A stretch of 64,000 nt of DNA from Synechocystis sp. LKSZ1 (lineage in GTDB: Bacteria > Cyanobacteriota > Cyanobacteriia > Cyanobacteriales > Microcystaceae), in assembly GCF_040436315.1 (NCBI RefSeq), contig NZ_AP031572.1:62001-126000 (forward strand), given 5' to 3'. This document shows positions 45,693 to 55,117 of the stretch, piece by piece (position 1 is the stretch's first letter; every line of letters begins with the position of its first letter). The notes beneath the pieces are model-generated. The model worked only from the letters and a program-made list of their open reading frames with translations. It did not search any database and was not told the DNA's origin. The position numbers and the translations under genes were made by a program.

Positions 45693-45777
45693 AGTTTCTA
45701 GGAATGAGGGTCGATAATCCGATTATAGGCGGTCTGTCGTCGGAGCCTGGGGATTGGGGCCAGGCCCCCAGGGCCAT

Positions 45778-45808
45778 AAAAAACTCCCCCAGGTAGAACC
45801 CGGAGGAG
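45778..45808 (-). terminator. Intrinsic terminator of rpsB-tsf
   Basis: On the minus strand: CTCCTCCGGG-TTCTA-CCTGGGGGAG followed by six Ts. That is a 10-bp stem with two G-U pairs, 18 bp after the tsf stop. Confidence 0.85.
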
Positions 45809-45825
45809 ACATCTAGGCGAAAAAT

Positions 45826-46584
45826 CTATTTTTTCTTCTTGCCCTTACCGCTGGCCTTGGGTTTTTCTTCAGCCTTGGCTACCTCAGCGGCAGGAGCGGC
45901 TTCCTCTACAGGGGCCGGCTCGGCTACTTTTTGACCCGTTTGAGCGGCCACTTCGTCGGCAAAGTTAACGGTTTCTTTTTCAATGCCTTCTCCCAGGTTG
46001 AAGCGAATAAAGCGCCGTACTTGGATATTTTCTCCTAATTCGGCAACGGCTTTTTTCACCAATTCCCCGACGGTCATGTTTTGGTCTTTGATGTAGGGTT
46101 GGTCGAGCAGGGCCAACTCTTTCAAACGCTTGTCGATGCGGCCTTGAACGATCTTTTCCTTGATGTTTTCGGGTTTATTGCCCAAATCATCGCGGCCCAT
46201 TTCAATCTCTTTTTCTTTCAGGGCCACGTCGGCTGGAATATCTTCAACTTTGACGTATTCAACATTAGGGCAAGCGGCAATTTGCATCGCCACATCGTTG
46301 ACTAAATCTTTAAAGCGGTCACCTCTAGCCACAAAGTCGGTTTCGCAGTTGACTTCCACCAAGACCCCAATCCGGCCGCCAAAGTGAATATAGCTATGAA
46401 CCAGGCCCTCGGCGGCAGTCCGTCCCGCTTTTTTATCTGCGGAGGCAATCCCTTTTTGGCGCAACCACTCAATGGCCTTTTCCATCTCGCCCTGGGTTTC
46501 AGCGAGGGCCTTTTTGCAGTCCATCATGCCAGCGCCGGTTTTGTCTCTTAGTTCCTTGACTAACTTTGCTGAAATTTCTGCCAT
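45826..46584 (-). CDS. tsf: Translation elongation factor EF-Ts
   Basis: 252 residues, the nucleotide-exchange factor of EF-Tu. N-terminal UBA-like domain [20 protein letters not shown], then [20 protein letters not shown] and [20 protein letters not shown]. The core has the compact cyanobacterial form ending in [15 protein letters not shown]. The last about 45 residues are an extra alanine/proline/glutamate-rich stretch ending in a Lys-rich [12 protein letters not shown] tail. The classic rpsB-tsf order is kept, with a 100-bp spacer and a strong terminator after it. Confidence 0.97.
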   Translation of the reverse strand: MAEISAKLVKELRDKTGAGMMDCKKALAETQGEMEKAIEWLRQKGIASADKKAGRTAAEGLVHSYIHFGGRIGVLVEVNCETDFVARGDRFKDLVNDVAMQIAACPNVEYVKVEDIPADVALKEKEIEMGRDDLGNKPENIKEKIVQGRIDKRLKELALLDQPYIKDQNMTVGELVKKAVAELGENIQVRRFIRFNLGEGIEKETVNFADEVAAQTGQKVAEPAPVEEAAPAAEVAKAEEKPKASGKGKKKK

Positions 46585-46686
46585 TGGTCTTTTCCTACTC
46601 GTAAGTTTCTATGATTACACGGGCGGTCGCTCAGAGTGGGGCCAGGTGATCGGCGATACAGAACTGGCCCCCGTCAAGCCTAAACC

Positions 46687-47508
46687 CTAGTTATCATCGT
46701 CCTGATCGTCGTCTTTATCAAGATAGTTGCTGTCTTCCACTAGGTCAGCCTCATCGGCGTAGGTCGCGTCATCGCTCTCGTCGAGGGCATCCTCGAAGCC
46801 TTCGTAATCATCGCTTCCTTCTAACTGGCCATGGCGGCCTTCGTAGATGGCATCGGCCAACTTGCCCAGAATTAATTTAATAGAGCGAATCGCATCATCG
46901 TTGGCGGGAATGGGAATATCCACCGCATCGGGGTCGCAGTTGGTATCCAACAGCGCAATGATGGGAATTCCGAGTTTTTGGCATTCCTGGATGGCATTGT
47001 ATTCCCGGCGTTGGTCCACCACCACTACCACATCGGGAATTTTCCGCATGGTCTTGATGCCCCCCAGGTATTTCTGGAGTTTACCCAGTTCACGACGGAG
47101 AACAGAGGCTTCTTTTTTGGGACGACGGTCGATGGCTCCACTGGACTCTAGGGTTTCCAGTTCCTTCAGGCGCTCGACCCGGTTACGAATGGTTTCCCAG
47201 TTGGTGAGCATTCCTCCCAACCAGCGTTGGTTAACATAATTAGCCCCACAGCGTTCAGCTTCCTGGGCAATAATGCCAGCAGCTTGGCGTTTAGTACCGA
47301 TGAACAAAAAGCGCTTGCCCTGCTCTGTGGATTTACGGACGTAATCGTAGGCATCTTCAATCAATTGGGCCGTTTGCACGAGGTCAATAATATGAACCCC
47401 ATTGCGGGCCGTGTAGATGTAAGGGGCCATACGGGGGTTCCAGCGGCGGGTCTGATGACCAAAGTGAACCCCAGACTCTAGCAATTCTGCAAGAGAGACA
47501 ACCGGCAT
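46687..47508 (-). CDS. rpsB: 30S ribosomal protein S2
   Basis: 273 residues. The core (1-225) is standard S2: [52 protein letters not shown] and [20 protein letters not shown]. The last about 50 residues form an acidic Asp/Glu-rich extension (ending [10 protein letters not shown]) that standard S2 lacks. It is the first gene of rpsB-tsf. Confidence 0.97.
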   Translation of the reverse strand: MPVVSLAELLESGVHFGHQTRRWNPRMAPYIYTARNGVHIIDLVQTAQLIEDAYDYVRKSTEQGKRFLFIGTKRQAAGIIAQEAERCGANYVNQRWLGGMLTNWETIRNRVERLKELETLESSGAIDRRPKKEASVLRRELGKLQKYLGGIKTMRKIPDVVVVVDQRREYNAIQECQKLGIPIIALLDTNCDPDAVDIPIPANDDAIRSIKLILGKLADAIYEGRHGQLEGSDDYEGFEDALDESDDATYADEADLVEDSNYLDKDDDQDDDN

Positions 47509-47636
47509 ATTAATTTTCTCCTATTCGGGTTTATCCTCCATCCAGGGGAATTTCCGTGTTAGAAACACCCGAAAACCTGAATGTGCGAATTTTGACAACC
47601 TTTCCAGCTTAGCAGATGGCCGAGTCGATTCCCAAA

Positions 47637-49103
47637 TTATTCTTTTTTGCCCAGGGCCGGGCCAGGTAAGGCTTCCGTTTCAGCCGTTGGGGAATTGTTA
47701 ACCAGGGGAGCCGCCTCACGGGGGTTAGGGGAATTGACCCGATTATTTTGTTGTTCCTGGAGGCGACTGCCTTTACTTTCCAGTAAATTCTGCGGGGGCT
47801 TAGCCGGCTGGCCGGCATCAACGGGTGGGGGCGTGGCCTCGTTGGGAACCGTCACTGGGGTATCAGGGAGGGAATTGGCCGGCGGCGTTTGGGGCAGGGG
47901 AATTTCAGGCAAGGTCGGCCGGACAGAGCGGGGTTGGGCCGCTGGAATCTGGGCCGGGGCAACGGTTTCTGGTGAATTATCGGCGGGGGGGGGCAACGTC
48001 GGCCGTGTTGGTGGGGCGGCTATCGGGGCAGGCGTGTTATTCGGCAAACTGGGCCGGGGGGCCTGATTATTAGTCGGATTGACATCGGGGAGGCTGGGCA
48101 GCGTCTGGGACGGTGTCGGTACAACCCCTAGGCTTGCGCAGAGTTGGGGATCGTAGCGAAAGTTCACACTAATCTGGGTGGGTTGACGAACACTTTGGCC
48201 CGCAATGGCTTTCTGCGCGATTTCATTAAAAATGGGATAGCGTGAAGTACTAATCGGCGTTAGCTCTCCATCGGGGGCGACATTGTAAACCACTGTGGCT
48301 TCCGTCTGATTGCGACAGGCAATCCGGGGATATGCTCCTGTTAAGGTAATTCGTTCCTTAATGGTGGCCCCTTGGCGAGCTTGCCAGATCAAATCATTAT
48401 TGCGAGCCTGAGCTATGGGAGTATCTTCGCCCGTGGCCTGGAGCGTCTCTAGCTGTTCCCCTGGGGGCTGGGGAGCGCGGGTAATAAAATCCGTTCCCCG
48501 CATCGGTTGTAGTTCACCAAAATTAGGACGTTGCGGGGCCGAGGCCTGGTCGCGGTCAATGGCATTGCCGTTATTGCCAAAGGGAAGACCCGGGAGGGAG
48601 GGCAGTCGGCGGGAGTTAGGAAGAGGCGGTATAGAAGGTAAAGGGGGTAAGGAAACGGGGGGAGCCGCAATGGGGAGATTGCTTAAGTTCCCATAACTGG
48701 AAAGAGGCGGCAAGTTGGGAGGATAGCTGGGCAGATTGGGTAGGGCCGGCGGGGCTGGAATGGCGTTCAGACCAGGAATATTATTGTAGTTGTAGTCACT
48801 GCTGGGGAGAGAGGGCAGGGCCGGATTGGCACCAGGAACCGCTGGATTTGGTAAGACCGCTACATTAGTGGTGAGGGGCGATGGATGTGGAAGGCGACTC
48901 TGTTCTGCCGGACTCAGCTCAATAACCCCGACGGTTTCTCGGCTTCTCTCGCTGGGAGCTGGCGGCTCATTCCAGTGAAAACTAGGTAGGATCAGCCCCA
49001 AAATAAAGGCATGGAGGCCGACCGAGGTGAAAATAGCTGTATTCGCCGGAGTGAAGACCTGGGTAATCGCCGGGTTGGGGGTGAGCTTAATAGAGGAGTC
49101 CAT
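47637..49103 (-). CDS. TonB-like proline-rich envelope protein
   Basis: 488 residues from the ATG at 49103. One N-terminal membrane anchor (about 21-45, TSVGLHAFILGLILPSF) is followed by a long Pro/Leu/Asn-rich stretch (45-190), a folded block at about 245-330 and a second Pro-rich tail (330-480). The folded block YPRIACRNQTEATVVYNVAP plus ARYPIFNEIAQKAIAGQ-type text resembles the TonB C-terminal domain. In ordinary TonB that domain ends the protein; here about 150 low-complexity residues follow. It probably spans the periplasm and couples to outer-membrane transporters; no ExbB/ExbD gene is nearby. Confidence 0.65.
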   Translation of the reverse strand: MDSSIKLTPNPAITQVFTPANTAIFTSVGLHAFILGLILPSFHWNEPPAPSERSRETVGVIELSPAEQSRLPHPSPLTTNVAVLPNPAVPGANPALPSLPSSDYNYNNIPGLNAIPAPPALPNLPSYPPNLPPLSSYGNLSNLPIAAPPVSLPPLPSIPPLPNSRRLPSLPGLPFGNNGNAIDRDQASAPQRPNFGELQPMRGTDFITRAPQPPGEQLETLQATGEDTPIAQARNNDLIWQARQGATIKERITLTGAYPRIACRNQTEATVVYNVAPDGELTPISTSRYPIFNEIAQKAIAGQSVRQPTQISVNFRYDPQLCASLGVVPTPSQTLPSLPDVNPTNNQAPRPSLPNNTPAPIAAPPTRPTLPPPADNSPETVAPAQIPAAQPRSVRPTLPEIPLPQTPPANSLPDTPVTVPNEATPPPVDAGQPAKPPQNLLESKGSRLQEQQNNRVNSPNPREAAPLVNNSPTAETEALPGPALGKKE

Positions 49104-49506
49104 GGAAGTAGGGGCGGCGCCATGCCAGACACATCGTCTTTTGTATTTTAGGGTAGAGCCTGAAAAACTGGGGCTTCCGAGACCATACTTTCTGCCTGGA
49201 AAACCAGATTGCCAAGGCCATGCCAGAATAAAAGTCAATAACCGCCACCTGTATAACAAAGGCGTGTCCTCGGGACTTACGAAAATACAGGAATTGCGGC
49301 GTAAGTCCCACCTTGGGTTGGTGAGACCCTATCCTTAGCAAACCTCTGGAGGAAGACCGTTATCGAGTGTTAAAGACTCAATCCCATTCAGACCTGCAAT
49401 CTTGGGGATACCGGCGGGGCCTGGCCCTGACCTTAACCAAGGTTCCGTCTTGAGGGGAGATGGCCCTCCTCTTCCTCTAGAGGCCAAGTTCACTTTCAGC
49501 TATTCT
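49104..49506. other. 403-bp divergent intergenic region with one inverted repeat
   Basis: This spacer separates the TonB-like and SPFH genes and should hold both promoters. A perfect 10-bp inverted repeat lies at 49272-49309. ORFs at 49027-49338 and 49087-49341 read through the inverted repeat and have no family resemblance. Nothing else was identified. Confidence 0.45.
49272..49309. repeat. Inverted repeat resembling IS701-type ends
   Basis: GGGACTTACG ... CGTAAGTCCC with an 18-nt spacer. The arm shares GGACTTACG with the 14-bp ends of the IS701-like element at 60.7-62.4 kb. It could be a solo MITE relic or a regulatory hairpin in the SPFH leader. Confidence 0.5.
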
Positions 49507-50352
49507 ATGCGCTCTAGAACTCAGCAGACTCAGCAATTGAGGCGACTCAGCTTCCCCTTTTCCTCCCATTTTTGGGTTTGGGGACGTCGCTTTTTTATCC
49601 GTCCCAGTTATATCGGCCTACTCTATCGCCGTAATCAGTTTGAACGACGACTAGAACCCGGCGTCTATTATTTTTGGGATTTTTGGTCGGAGCTAGAGGT
49701 AATCCGCATGCCCCGGGCCGAACGAACCCTGGAGGTCAGTGGTCAAGAAGTCTTAACCAAAGATAACATTGCCCTCCGCTTCTCCTACGGTGTGCGGTAC
49801 CGAATTGTGGATGGCGAAAAGTTATTGACCTTCATTGATCCCAGTGACATTGATCCCCCCGATTACTTGTTTGTTACCAATAACGTTGGCATTGATGTTC
49901 CCGTAGAGCGCATTCTGCATCCCCTCAGCCAGGTGTATTGGCGGGAGGCCATCAGTCAGATAGATAGCTTGGCCCTGAATGAGCAACGACAGAACTTTTT
50001 CTTGAATATTCCCGAGGGATTAAACGAAACCCTGGCCCAATATGGGATTGAGGTGACGGCCATGTACCTACGGGATATCACTTTCCCCAAAGCCATTCAA
50101 GACCTCTTTGCCCGTCAACTAGAGGCTAAAATTCGGGCCCAGACGGATTTGGAGAATGCTCGCTCCGTGGTGGCCACGGCCCGGGCCTTGAAAAATGCGG
50201 CCCAGCTGATCAAGGAAGATGACAACATCAAATTCCTGCAATATCTGGAAACCCTGACCAAAATCGCCAGCAAGGGCAAACACACCTTTGTCATTGGTGA
50301 ATTACCCATGGGTACAAATCTCCGGCCCGCCTCGCCGGAGCAAGATTCCTAG
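49507..50352 (+). CDS. SPFH/band 7 family protein
   Basis: 281 residues from the ATG at 49507; ORFs starting earlier lack family similarity. The band-7 domain runs from about 35 to 215 (FERRLEPGVYYFWDFWSELE, ALRFSYGVRYRIVDGEKLLT, VPVERILHPLSQVYWREAIS) and is followed by a short helical part (LEAKIRAQTDLENARSVVAT). An N-terminal hydrophobic segment is weak (SFPFSSHFWVWGRRFFIRPS). SPFH proteins scaffold membrane microdomains and often regulate proteases; the partner is not evident here. Confidence 0.85.
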   Translation: MRSRTQQTQQLRRLSFPFSSHFWVWGRRFFIRPSYIGLLYRRNQFERRLEPGVYYFWDFWSELEVIRMPRAERTLEVSGQEVLTKDNIALRFSYGVRYRIVDGEKLLTFIDPSDIDPPDYLFVTNNVGIDVPVERILHPLSQVYWREAISQIDSLALNEQRQNFFLNIPEGLNETLAQYGIEVTAMYLRDITFPKAIQDLFARQLEAKIRAQTDLENARSVVATARALKNAAQLIKEDDNIKFLQYLETLTKIASKGKHTFVIGELPMGTNLRPASPEQDS

Positions 50353-50362
50353 GGTGATGGCC

Positions 50363-51691
50363 TTAATTTTTCCGGGCCTCTAGATCCGCCACAGCCTTCG
50401 GGACATCGGCGGTTAATACCTCAGGTCCGCTAGCGGTTACCAGTACATCATCTTCAATGCGAATACCAATGCCGCGCCATTGTTCAGGAACCTCCGGTTG
50501 GCCCTCGGCTGGCTTGATATCCGGGGCAATGTAGAGGCCCGGTTCGACAGTTAATACCTGGCCGGGTTGGAGACTCAACCAGGTTTCCTCGTTGACTTTA
50601 TAGGCCCCGGCATCGTGGACATCCAGCCCCAGCCAGTGGCCGGTACGGTGCATATAGAAAGGCTTGTATTTTTCTTCTTTGATGATTTCTTCACTGTCGC
50701 CCACCAATAGACCGAGCTCCTTCAGGCCTTCCACCAAAACCCGGACGGCGGTGTCGTGGATTTGGTTATAGGGATTACCTACTTGAACTGCTTCAATGGC
50801 CTGGCGTTGGGCCTCTAGAACAATTTCGTAGAGGGCCTTTTGTTCTGGGGTAAATTTGCCACTGACGGGGAAGGTGCGGGTAATGTCGCCGTTGTAGTAG
50901 CCGTAGGAACAGCCGGCATCGATCAGGATCAGGTCATTTTCCTTTATTTGGGCATCGTTGTTGATGTAGTGCAGGATGCAGGCATTGGCCCCGGTGGCGA
51001 CAATGGAGGGATAGGCTGGCCCCAGGGCCCCCTGGAGTCGGAAGGTGTGTTCAATTTCCGCTTGGATTTGGTATTCGTAGTGGCCGACCTGGGTGAATAG
51101 CTGGGCTCGGTTATGGGCCTCGGCGGAAATGCGACAGGCCTGGCGCAGAAGGGCCAATTCCTCTTGACTTTTGATTTGGCGTAGGGGATGAATCAACGGA
51201 TGGGGGTTTTCCAAGGCCCTGGGCGCAATGCCCTTTTTGGGATAGTTGGCCATTAACCGTTGCCAGTGGTTGAGAACGACCTCGTTGAAATGGTGGTCAC
51301 GGCCGAGATGGTAGTAAATCCGGTCAGCTTTTTCCAGATACTGGGGTAACTGTTCCTCTAGTTCCGCAATGGAGTAGGCCACATCGGCCCCAAAGCGTTC
51401 CTTGGCCCCTTCCACACCGTAGCGGTAGCCCGTCCAGGTTTCCTTTTCCGGGTCTTTGGGTTGGACAAACAGAATAAACTGATGTTCGGGATGGTGGGGG
51501 GCCAGCACAGCCACAGCCTCTGGTTCATTAAAACCCGTCAGATAGAAGAAATCACTATCCTGCCGAAAGACGTACTCCACATCGTTGTGCATCACCGCCG
51601 TTGGGGCGCTCTGGAAAATCGCCGTTCCCTGGCCAATTTTCTCCATCAGTTGGGCGCGACGTTGACGGTATTCCGCAGGACTAATATTCAT
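50363..51691 (-). CDS. pepP: Xaa-Pro aminopeptidase
   Basis: 442 residues, metal-dependent pita-bread peptidase. The N-terminal AMP_N domain starts YRQRRAQLMEKIGQGTAIFQ. The C-terminal catalytic domain carries the five metal ligands: LILIDAGCSYGYYNGDITRT (Asp, Asp), HRTGHWLGLDVHD (His), LTVEPGLY (Glu) and RIEDDVLVT (Glu). It removes N-terminal residues followed by proline. Complete and in its own unit, convergent with the SPFH gene 10 bp away. Confidence 0.96.
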   Translation of the reverse strand: MNISPAEYRQRRAQLMEKIGQGTAIFQSAPTAVMHNDVEYVFRQDSDFFYLTGFNEPEAVAVLAPHHPEHQFILFVQPKDPEKETWTGYRYGVEGAKERFGADVAYSIAELEEQLPQYLEKADRIYYHLGRDHHFNEVVLNHWQRLMANYPKKGIAPRALENPHPLIHPLRQIKSQEELALLRQACRISAEAHNRAQLFTQVGHYEYQIQAEIEHTFRLQGALGPAYPSIVATGANACILHYINNDAQIKENDLILIDAGCSYGYYNGDITRTFPVSGKFTPEQKALYEIVLEAQRQAIEAVQVGNPYNQIHDTAVRVLVEGLKELGLLVGDSEEIIKEEKYKPFYMHRTGHWLGLDVHDAGAYKVNEETWLSLQPGQVLTVEPGLYIAPDIKPAEGQPEVPEQWRGIGIRIEDDVLVTASGPEVLTADVPKAVADLEARKN

Positions 51692-51765
51692 AGTAGGCTC
51701 TGAAGCAATCGTGAAACACAGGTTGTCTGCTACTCTAACGCGAAGGCTGTAGCCGCTTCAAACCC

Positions 51766-53892
51766 TCAGGCCTTATCTACCAGACGATGCACCAAGGGTT
51801 CCCCAAAAATAACCACCGAACATTGAAGTTGATGGAGCACCTGTTCCGTGAGATCACTCATGGTCACACCCCCAGCAGTACGACGGCGGAAGGAACGGAG
51901 AATAATTAGATCAAAAGCTTTGGCCAGCCGGAGAATAACCTTCGCCGCATCTTCATGAACCACAATTTTAATCTGGCAGGGCAGGGAGAAAGGACTAGTG
52001 GCTAGCAAATCCGTCAGGGCCGTTTTGAAGGCGGCTGTTTGTTCAGAAGAGGTATGGCGGTCACAAACATGGAGCACTGTCAGGGTGGCCTGATTCGCCT
52101 TGGCCAGAAGTTGGGCAAATTGCAGAATTTTTAGGGATTGGGGCGCAATATTTTTCAGAGGTAGGAGAATCCGCCGGAATTGAGTGGGGTTGTCTAGCAA
52201 GCGCATAACGGCCACCGGGCAGTGGGCTGACCAAAACACACCGTCAATGACACTGCCGAAGAGCTTGGCCCGGAGGCCAGTGGTACTTTCACTCCAGCCC
52301 ATCACGATTAATTGGGCATCGTTTTCCCGTGCGGCGCGACTAATGCCCAGGGCCACATCATCATCAATGCGGATAGCCGGTTGAGTCGCTACCTGGAGGT
52401 CTTGGCCTAAGGCCTCGGCTTGCTGGAGTAGATGTTGGCTCTGTTGGAGGCGGTTATTCAATTGGGGGTCGTCCATGTGGACATGGGCCTTGGCAATGGC
52501 CAGGGGCACCATCACCCCTGATTCATAGCGGGCTAGCATGGCCCCCATCGCCAACAGATATTGCTGGGTGTCGGGATTGGACAGGGGCACAATCACCCGA
52601 AAAGTCGAGAGGGCCGACTGGGGCCTATCCGGTGGTGTGATCCAGTCGTTGGTACTAGCGGGTTCCTGCAAGTCAGGAGCCTTGGCGAGGGCTGTCTGGG
52701 AGGCAAGCTTGGGGGCAAACCGAGCCGTTAACAGGGGCCCCAGAATGGAGGTCACCAGCATCAAGACGATGACACTATTCAGTACGTTGGCATTGATTAA
52801 GCGCACCCCGAGGGCGTTCTGGGCCTGGTAAGCCGCCACGGCCGCCGCTAGGGTCGCCGCAACCTGCGGTAAGGACAAAGACCACATGGTTAGGCCTTCT
52901 ATCCAGTTATAGCGAAAGCATTGCTTAATAATGGCCGCCGCTAAAAACTTGGACAAAATCAGGCCCCCGACAATACCCAACACCAGGGGGAGATTAAACT
53001 GGAGCGTTTGGATAAAGGCCGGAACATCCAGCAGGAGACCCATACCCACAAAAAAGAAAGGAATAAAGAGGGTACTGCCGACAAACTCGACCTTTTCCTT
53101 GACGGGCCCTTCTCCCACCACATCATTGACAGCCAGACCCGCTAAAAAGGCCCCGACGATCTGTTCAATGTTAATCACCTGGGCCCCCACAGCGGCTAAA
53201 AAGACGGCTAGGAGAATAAACAGAAACTGATTACTCTGCTCATCGCCAGTACGCCGGAAATATTCCTTACCGGCCCAGTCAAAACCGACCAGCACAACCA
53301 CACTGTAGAGACCCAAAAGTACCAACTGAACGACGAGACTCCCCAGAGAAAATTCCCCTGCATGGATGGCCACACAGACGGCTAAGACGAGGAGGGCCGC
53401 AATATCCGTAAAAATCGTTGCGCCAATGGTCACCATCACGGCTTCCGAGCGCACCACCCCCAACCGTTGCACGATCGGATAGCCCAGAAGCGTATGGGAG
53501 GCCAACAGAGAACCGATTAAAACCGCCGGATTCCAGCCAAAACCAAAGGCTTGTCCCACAGCAATCCCCATGGCCATCGGTACGGCAAAGGTGGCCAGGC
53601 CAAAGGCCAGGGAACGATTGCGGGTTTTACGAAATTCCACCAGGTCAATTTCTAGGCCCGCAACAAACATCAGGTAAATTTTGCCAATATCGGAAAGAAG
53701 TTTGATGCTTTCGGAGTCGTGGCTCAACAGACCCAGGCCATCCTGGCCGAGGACAACCCCTGCGAATAATAACCCTACCAGGCCCGGCAGACGCAGGCGT
53801 TCAAACAAGGGAGGAATCGTGAGGATTACCAGTAGAAGAATGGTAAAGGCCACCAAGGGGTTGTGGGTGACCGTAGAGAGAAATGGTTCCAT
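51766..53892 (-). CDS. CPA2-type cation/proton antiporter with C-terminal USP domains
   Basis: 708 residues from the ATG at 53892. The N-terminal about 400 residues are a 12-helix CPA2 antiporter (LPGLVGLLFAGVVLGQDGLG, FVAGLEIDLVEFRKTRNRSL, GAFLAGLAVNDVVGEGPVKE). The C-terminal part holds two universal-stress-protein units, with typical text DAQLIVMGWSESTTGLRAKL and FRRILLPLKNIAPQSLKIL. NhaS3/NhaS5-type cyanobacterial antiporters are similar; Na, K or proton specificity is not readable. The Asp pair of Na/H antiporters appears as ND in LAVNDVVG, suggesting an electroneutral type. Confidence 0.88.
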   Translation of the reverse strand: MEPFLSTVTHNPLVAFTILLLVILTIPPLFERLRLPGLVGLLFAGVVLGQDGLGLLSHDSESIKLLSDIGKIYLMFVAGLEIDLVEFRKTRNRSLAFGLATFAVPMAMGIAVGQAFGFGWNPAVLIGSLLASHTLLGYPIVQRLGVVRSEAVMVTIGATIFTDIAALLVLAVCVAIHAGEFSLGSLVVQLVLLGLYSVVVLVGFDWAGKEYFRRTGDEQSNQFLFILLAVFLAAVGAQVINIEQIVGAFLAGLAVNDVVGEGPVKEKVEFVGSTLFIPFFFVGMGLLLDVPAFIQTLQFNLPLVLGIVGGLILSKFLAAAIIKQCFRYNWIEGLTMWSLSLPQVAATLAAAVAAYQAQNALGVRLINANVLNSVIVLMLVTSILGPLLTARFAPKLASQTALAKAPDLQEPASTNDWITPPDRPQSALSTFRVIVPLSNPDTQQYLLAMGAMLARYESGVMVPLAIAKAHVHMDDPQLNNRLQQSQHLLQQAEALGQDLQVATQPAIRIDDDVALGISRAARENDAQLIVMGWSESTTGLRAKLFGSVIDGVFWSAHCPVAVMRLLDNPTQFRRILLPLKNIAPQSLKILQFAQLLAKANQATLTVLHVCDRHTSSEQTAAFKTALTDLLATSPFSLPCQIKIVVHEDAAKVILRLAKAFDLIILRSFRRRTAGGVTMSDLTEQVLHQLQCSVVIFGEPLVHRLVDKA

Positions 53893-54161
53893 GGTAGGGA
53901 AAGTTAGGATAGCTTGACCTAGTGTCAGCTCAGGAAACCTTTTTTGCAAGAGGGTCGCATAGAGGACAACCAAAATAATCACCAACTTTGGTTTGCAACT
54001 CCAGGGCCGTTAATTTGCGTATGGTATTAAGTCCAGTGTATTCTTCCAGGGCAAGCGGCCTTGAAGCTAGGCGTTCAGAGTCCGTTGGCCCACTATCCCG
54101 TACTAATTCTCTCTGTCTGCGATTTTTCGTGCTGCCAATAGCGTTGTTTAGCAGGGCCTGC
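53893..54161. other. Intergenic region, no supported gene
   Basis: This spacer lies between the antiporter start and the terminator of the Spy operon. A 92-codon minus-strand frame (53930-54208, TTG start) reads through the terminator hairpin and has no recognisable family, so it is not called. Confidence 0.5.
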
Positions 54162-54189
54162 AAAAATCTCCCTAGTAGAGCTAGGGAGA
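54162..54189 (-). terminator. Rho-independent terminator of the sigma/anti-sigma/Spy operon
   Basis: Perfect 9-bp stem TCTCCCTAG / CTAGGGAGA with a 5-nt loop, followed on the minus strand by five Ts, 36 bp past the stop of the Spy-like gene. Confidence 0.85.
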
Positions 54190-54225
54190 CGAAGGCGAAG
54201 CGGAGCAATCTAATGTAATTGAAGA

Positions 54226-54705
54226 TTATTGGTTATTCGCGCCCTGGCGTTTGTTTTGCCACTTGGCCCGACGGGCATTCATGAGTTGGGCCAGTTGTTG
54301 GCGTTGTTCCGGGGAGAGAATGTCCCGGCTTTCTAGCATGCTTTCAAAGCGGAGTTTCTCGAGTTGTTGCCGTAGGCCGGTAATTTGGTCGTGCTTAGCT
54401 CGGATACTGGCGACGTTGGTTGTATCGCTGGCCATTAATTGGCGGAGTTCATCCTGATTGGCCCGCAGTTGTTGTCGAATTGGCTCCATCTGTCCTTTAT
54501 ATTTCTGGCGAATCGCACTGAGCTGTTGTTGTTGCTGGGGAGATAGATTCAACTGCTGGAGCCAACGTTCTCCTTTGCCTCCATCTGGCCCTCCTTGGGC
54601 GAGCCATGGCATATTGGAGGCGCCATCCGGTAAGGCTAAGGCAGTCAGTGGGCTAAAGCCAACGAACATTAGGCCAAGGGCAAGGGCAAAAAATTTGATT
54701 TTCAT
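54226..54705 (-). CDS. Spy/CpxP (LTXXQ)-like periplasmic protein
   Basis: 159 residues from the ATG at 54705, with a signal peptide (MKIKFFALALGLMFVGFSPL, cleaved near ALALP). The mature protein is helical and rich in Gln/Arg, with two LTxxQ-type turns (LNLSPQQQQQLSAIRQKYKG and DILSPEQRQQLAQLMNARRA). Spy/CpxP proteins are periplasmic stress chaperones or sensors of envelope damage. Placement right after an ECF sigma factor and a membrane anti-sigma-like protein suggests that it is a product of that stress response. Confidence 0.8.
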   Translation of the reverse strand: MKIKFFALALGLMFVGFSPLTALALPDGASNMPWLAQGGPDGGKGERWLQQLNLSPQQQQQLSAIRQKYKGQMEPIRQQLRANQDELRQLMASDTTNVASIRAKHDQITGLRQQLEKLRFESMLESRDILSPEQRQQLAQLMNARRAKWQNKRQGANNQ

Positions 54706-54772
54706 TGTCAACGATCTCCAAGGGATAAAAAGAATTTGGGACAGGGCCAGGGGAAGTCGGTTCTGCTGCCCC

Positions 54773-55117
54773 CTAGTCATAGCCGGCGGAAAGGAGGGCT
54801 GGTTCATCGGTGTTGCTATCCGCCGTTACCGACCAACTTTCCAGCAAAAAGGCCTCAAGTTCTGTGGGGGTCGCCGTCTGCTGGGCGGTTCGCCAGGAGG
54901 AAGGCAGGACGATGGCTCCGGCCATAACACTAGCCACCGCCGCTAGAGGGAGGCCCCAGGCCAGCAGGCGGCGGGGGGCCTTTTGGGAGGCCAGGGCCTG
55001 ACGCGGCAAACAGGCTATCAACTCGTCTTCCAAGGCCGGGAGGGCCGGAGGGGGAAGCGGGCGATGCCGTTGTAGGAAGTGGACGAGGGGCCGGTCATGG
55101 GGGGAATTAGAGGACAT
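54773..55117 (-). CDS. Putative membrane anti-sigma factor
   Basis: 114 residues from the ATG at 55117, overlapping the sigma-factor stop by 11 bp. The N-terminal cytoplasmic part (about 50 residues) contains LVHFLQRHRPLPPPALPALE and one transmembrane helix follows (LLAWGLPLAAVASVMAGAIVL as two parts of one span). The C-terminal periplasmic tail ends DEPALLSAGYD. The usual HxxxCxxC zinc-anti-sigma motif is absent, so it would be a non-zinc type. The role is inferred from size, topology and overlap with the sigma gene. Confidence 0.65.
   Translation of the reverse strand: MSSNSPHDRPLVHFLQRHRPLPPPALPALEDELIACLPRQALASQKAPRRLLAWGLPLAAVASVMAGAIVLPSSWRTAQQTATPTELEAFLLESWSVTADSNTDEPALLSAGYD

Noticed and set aside
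53930-54208. 92-codon minus-strand frame between the antiporter and the Spy-like gene
   Set aside because: It needs a TTG start, reads through a strong terminator hairpin and shows no recognisable domain.
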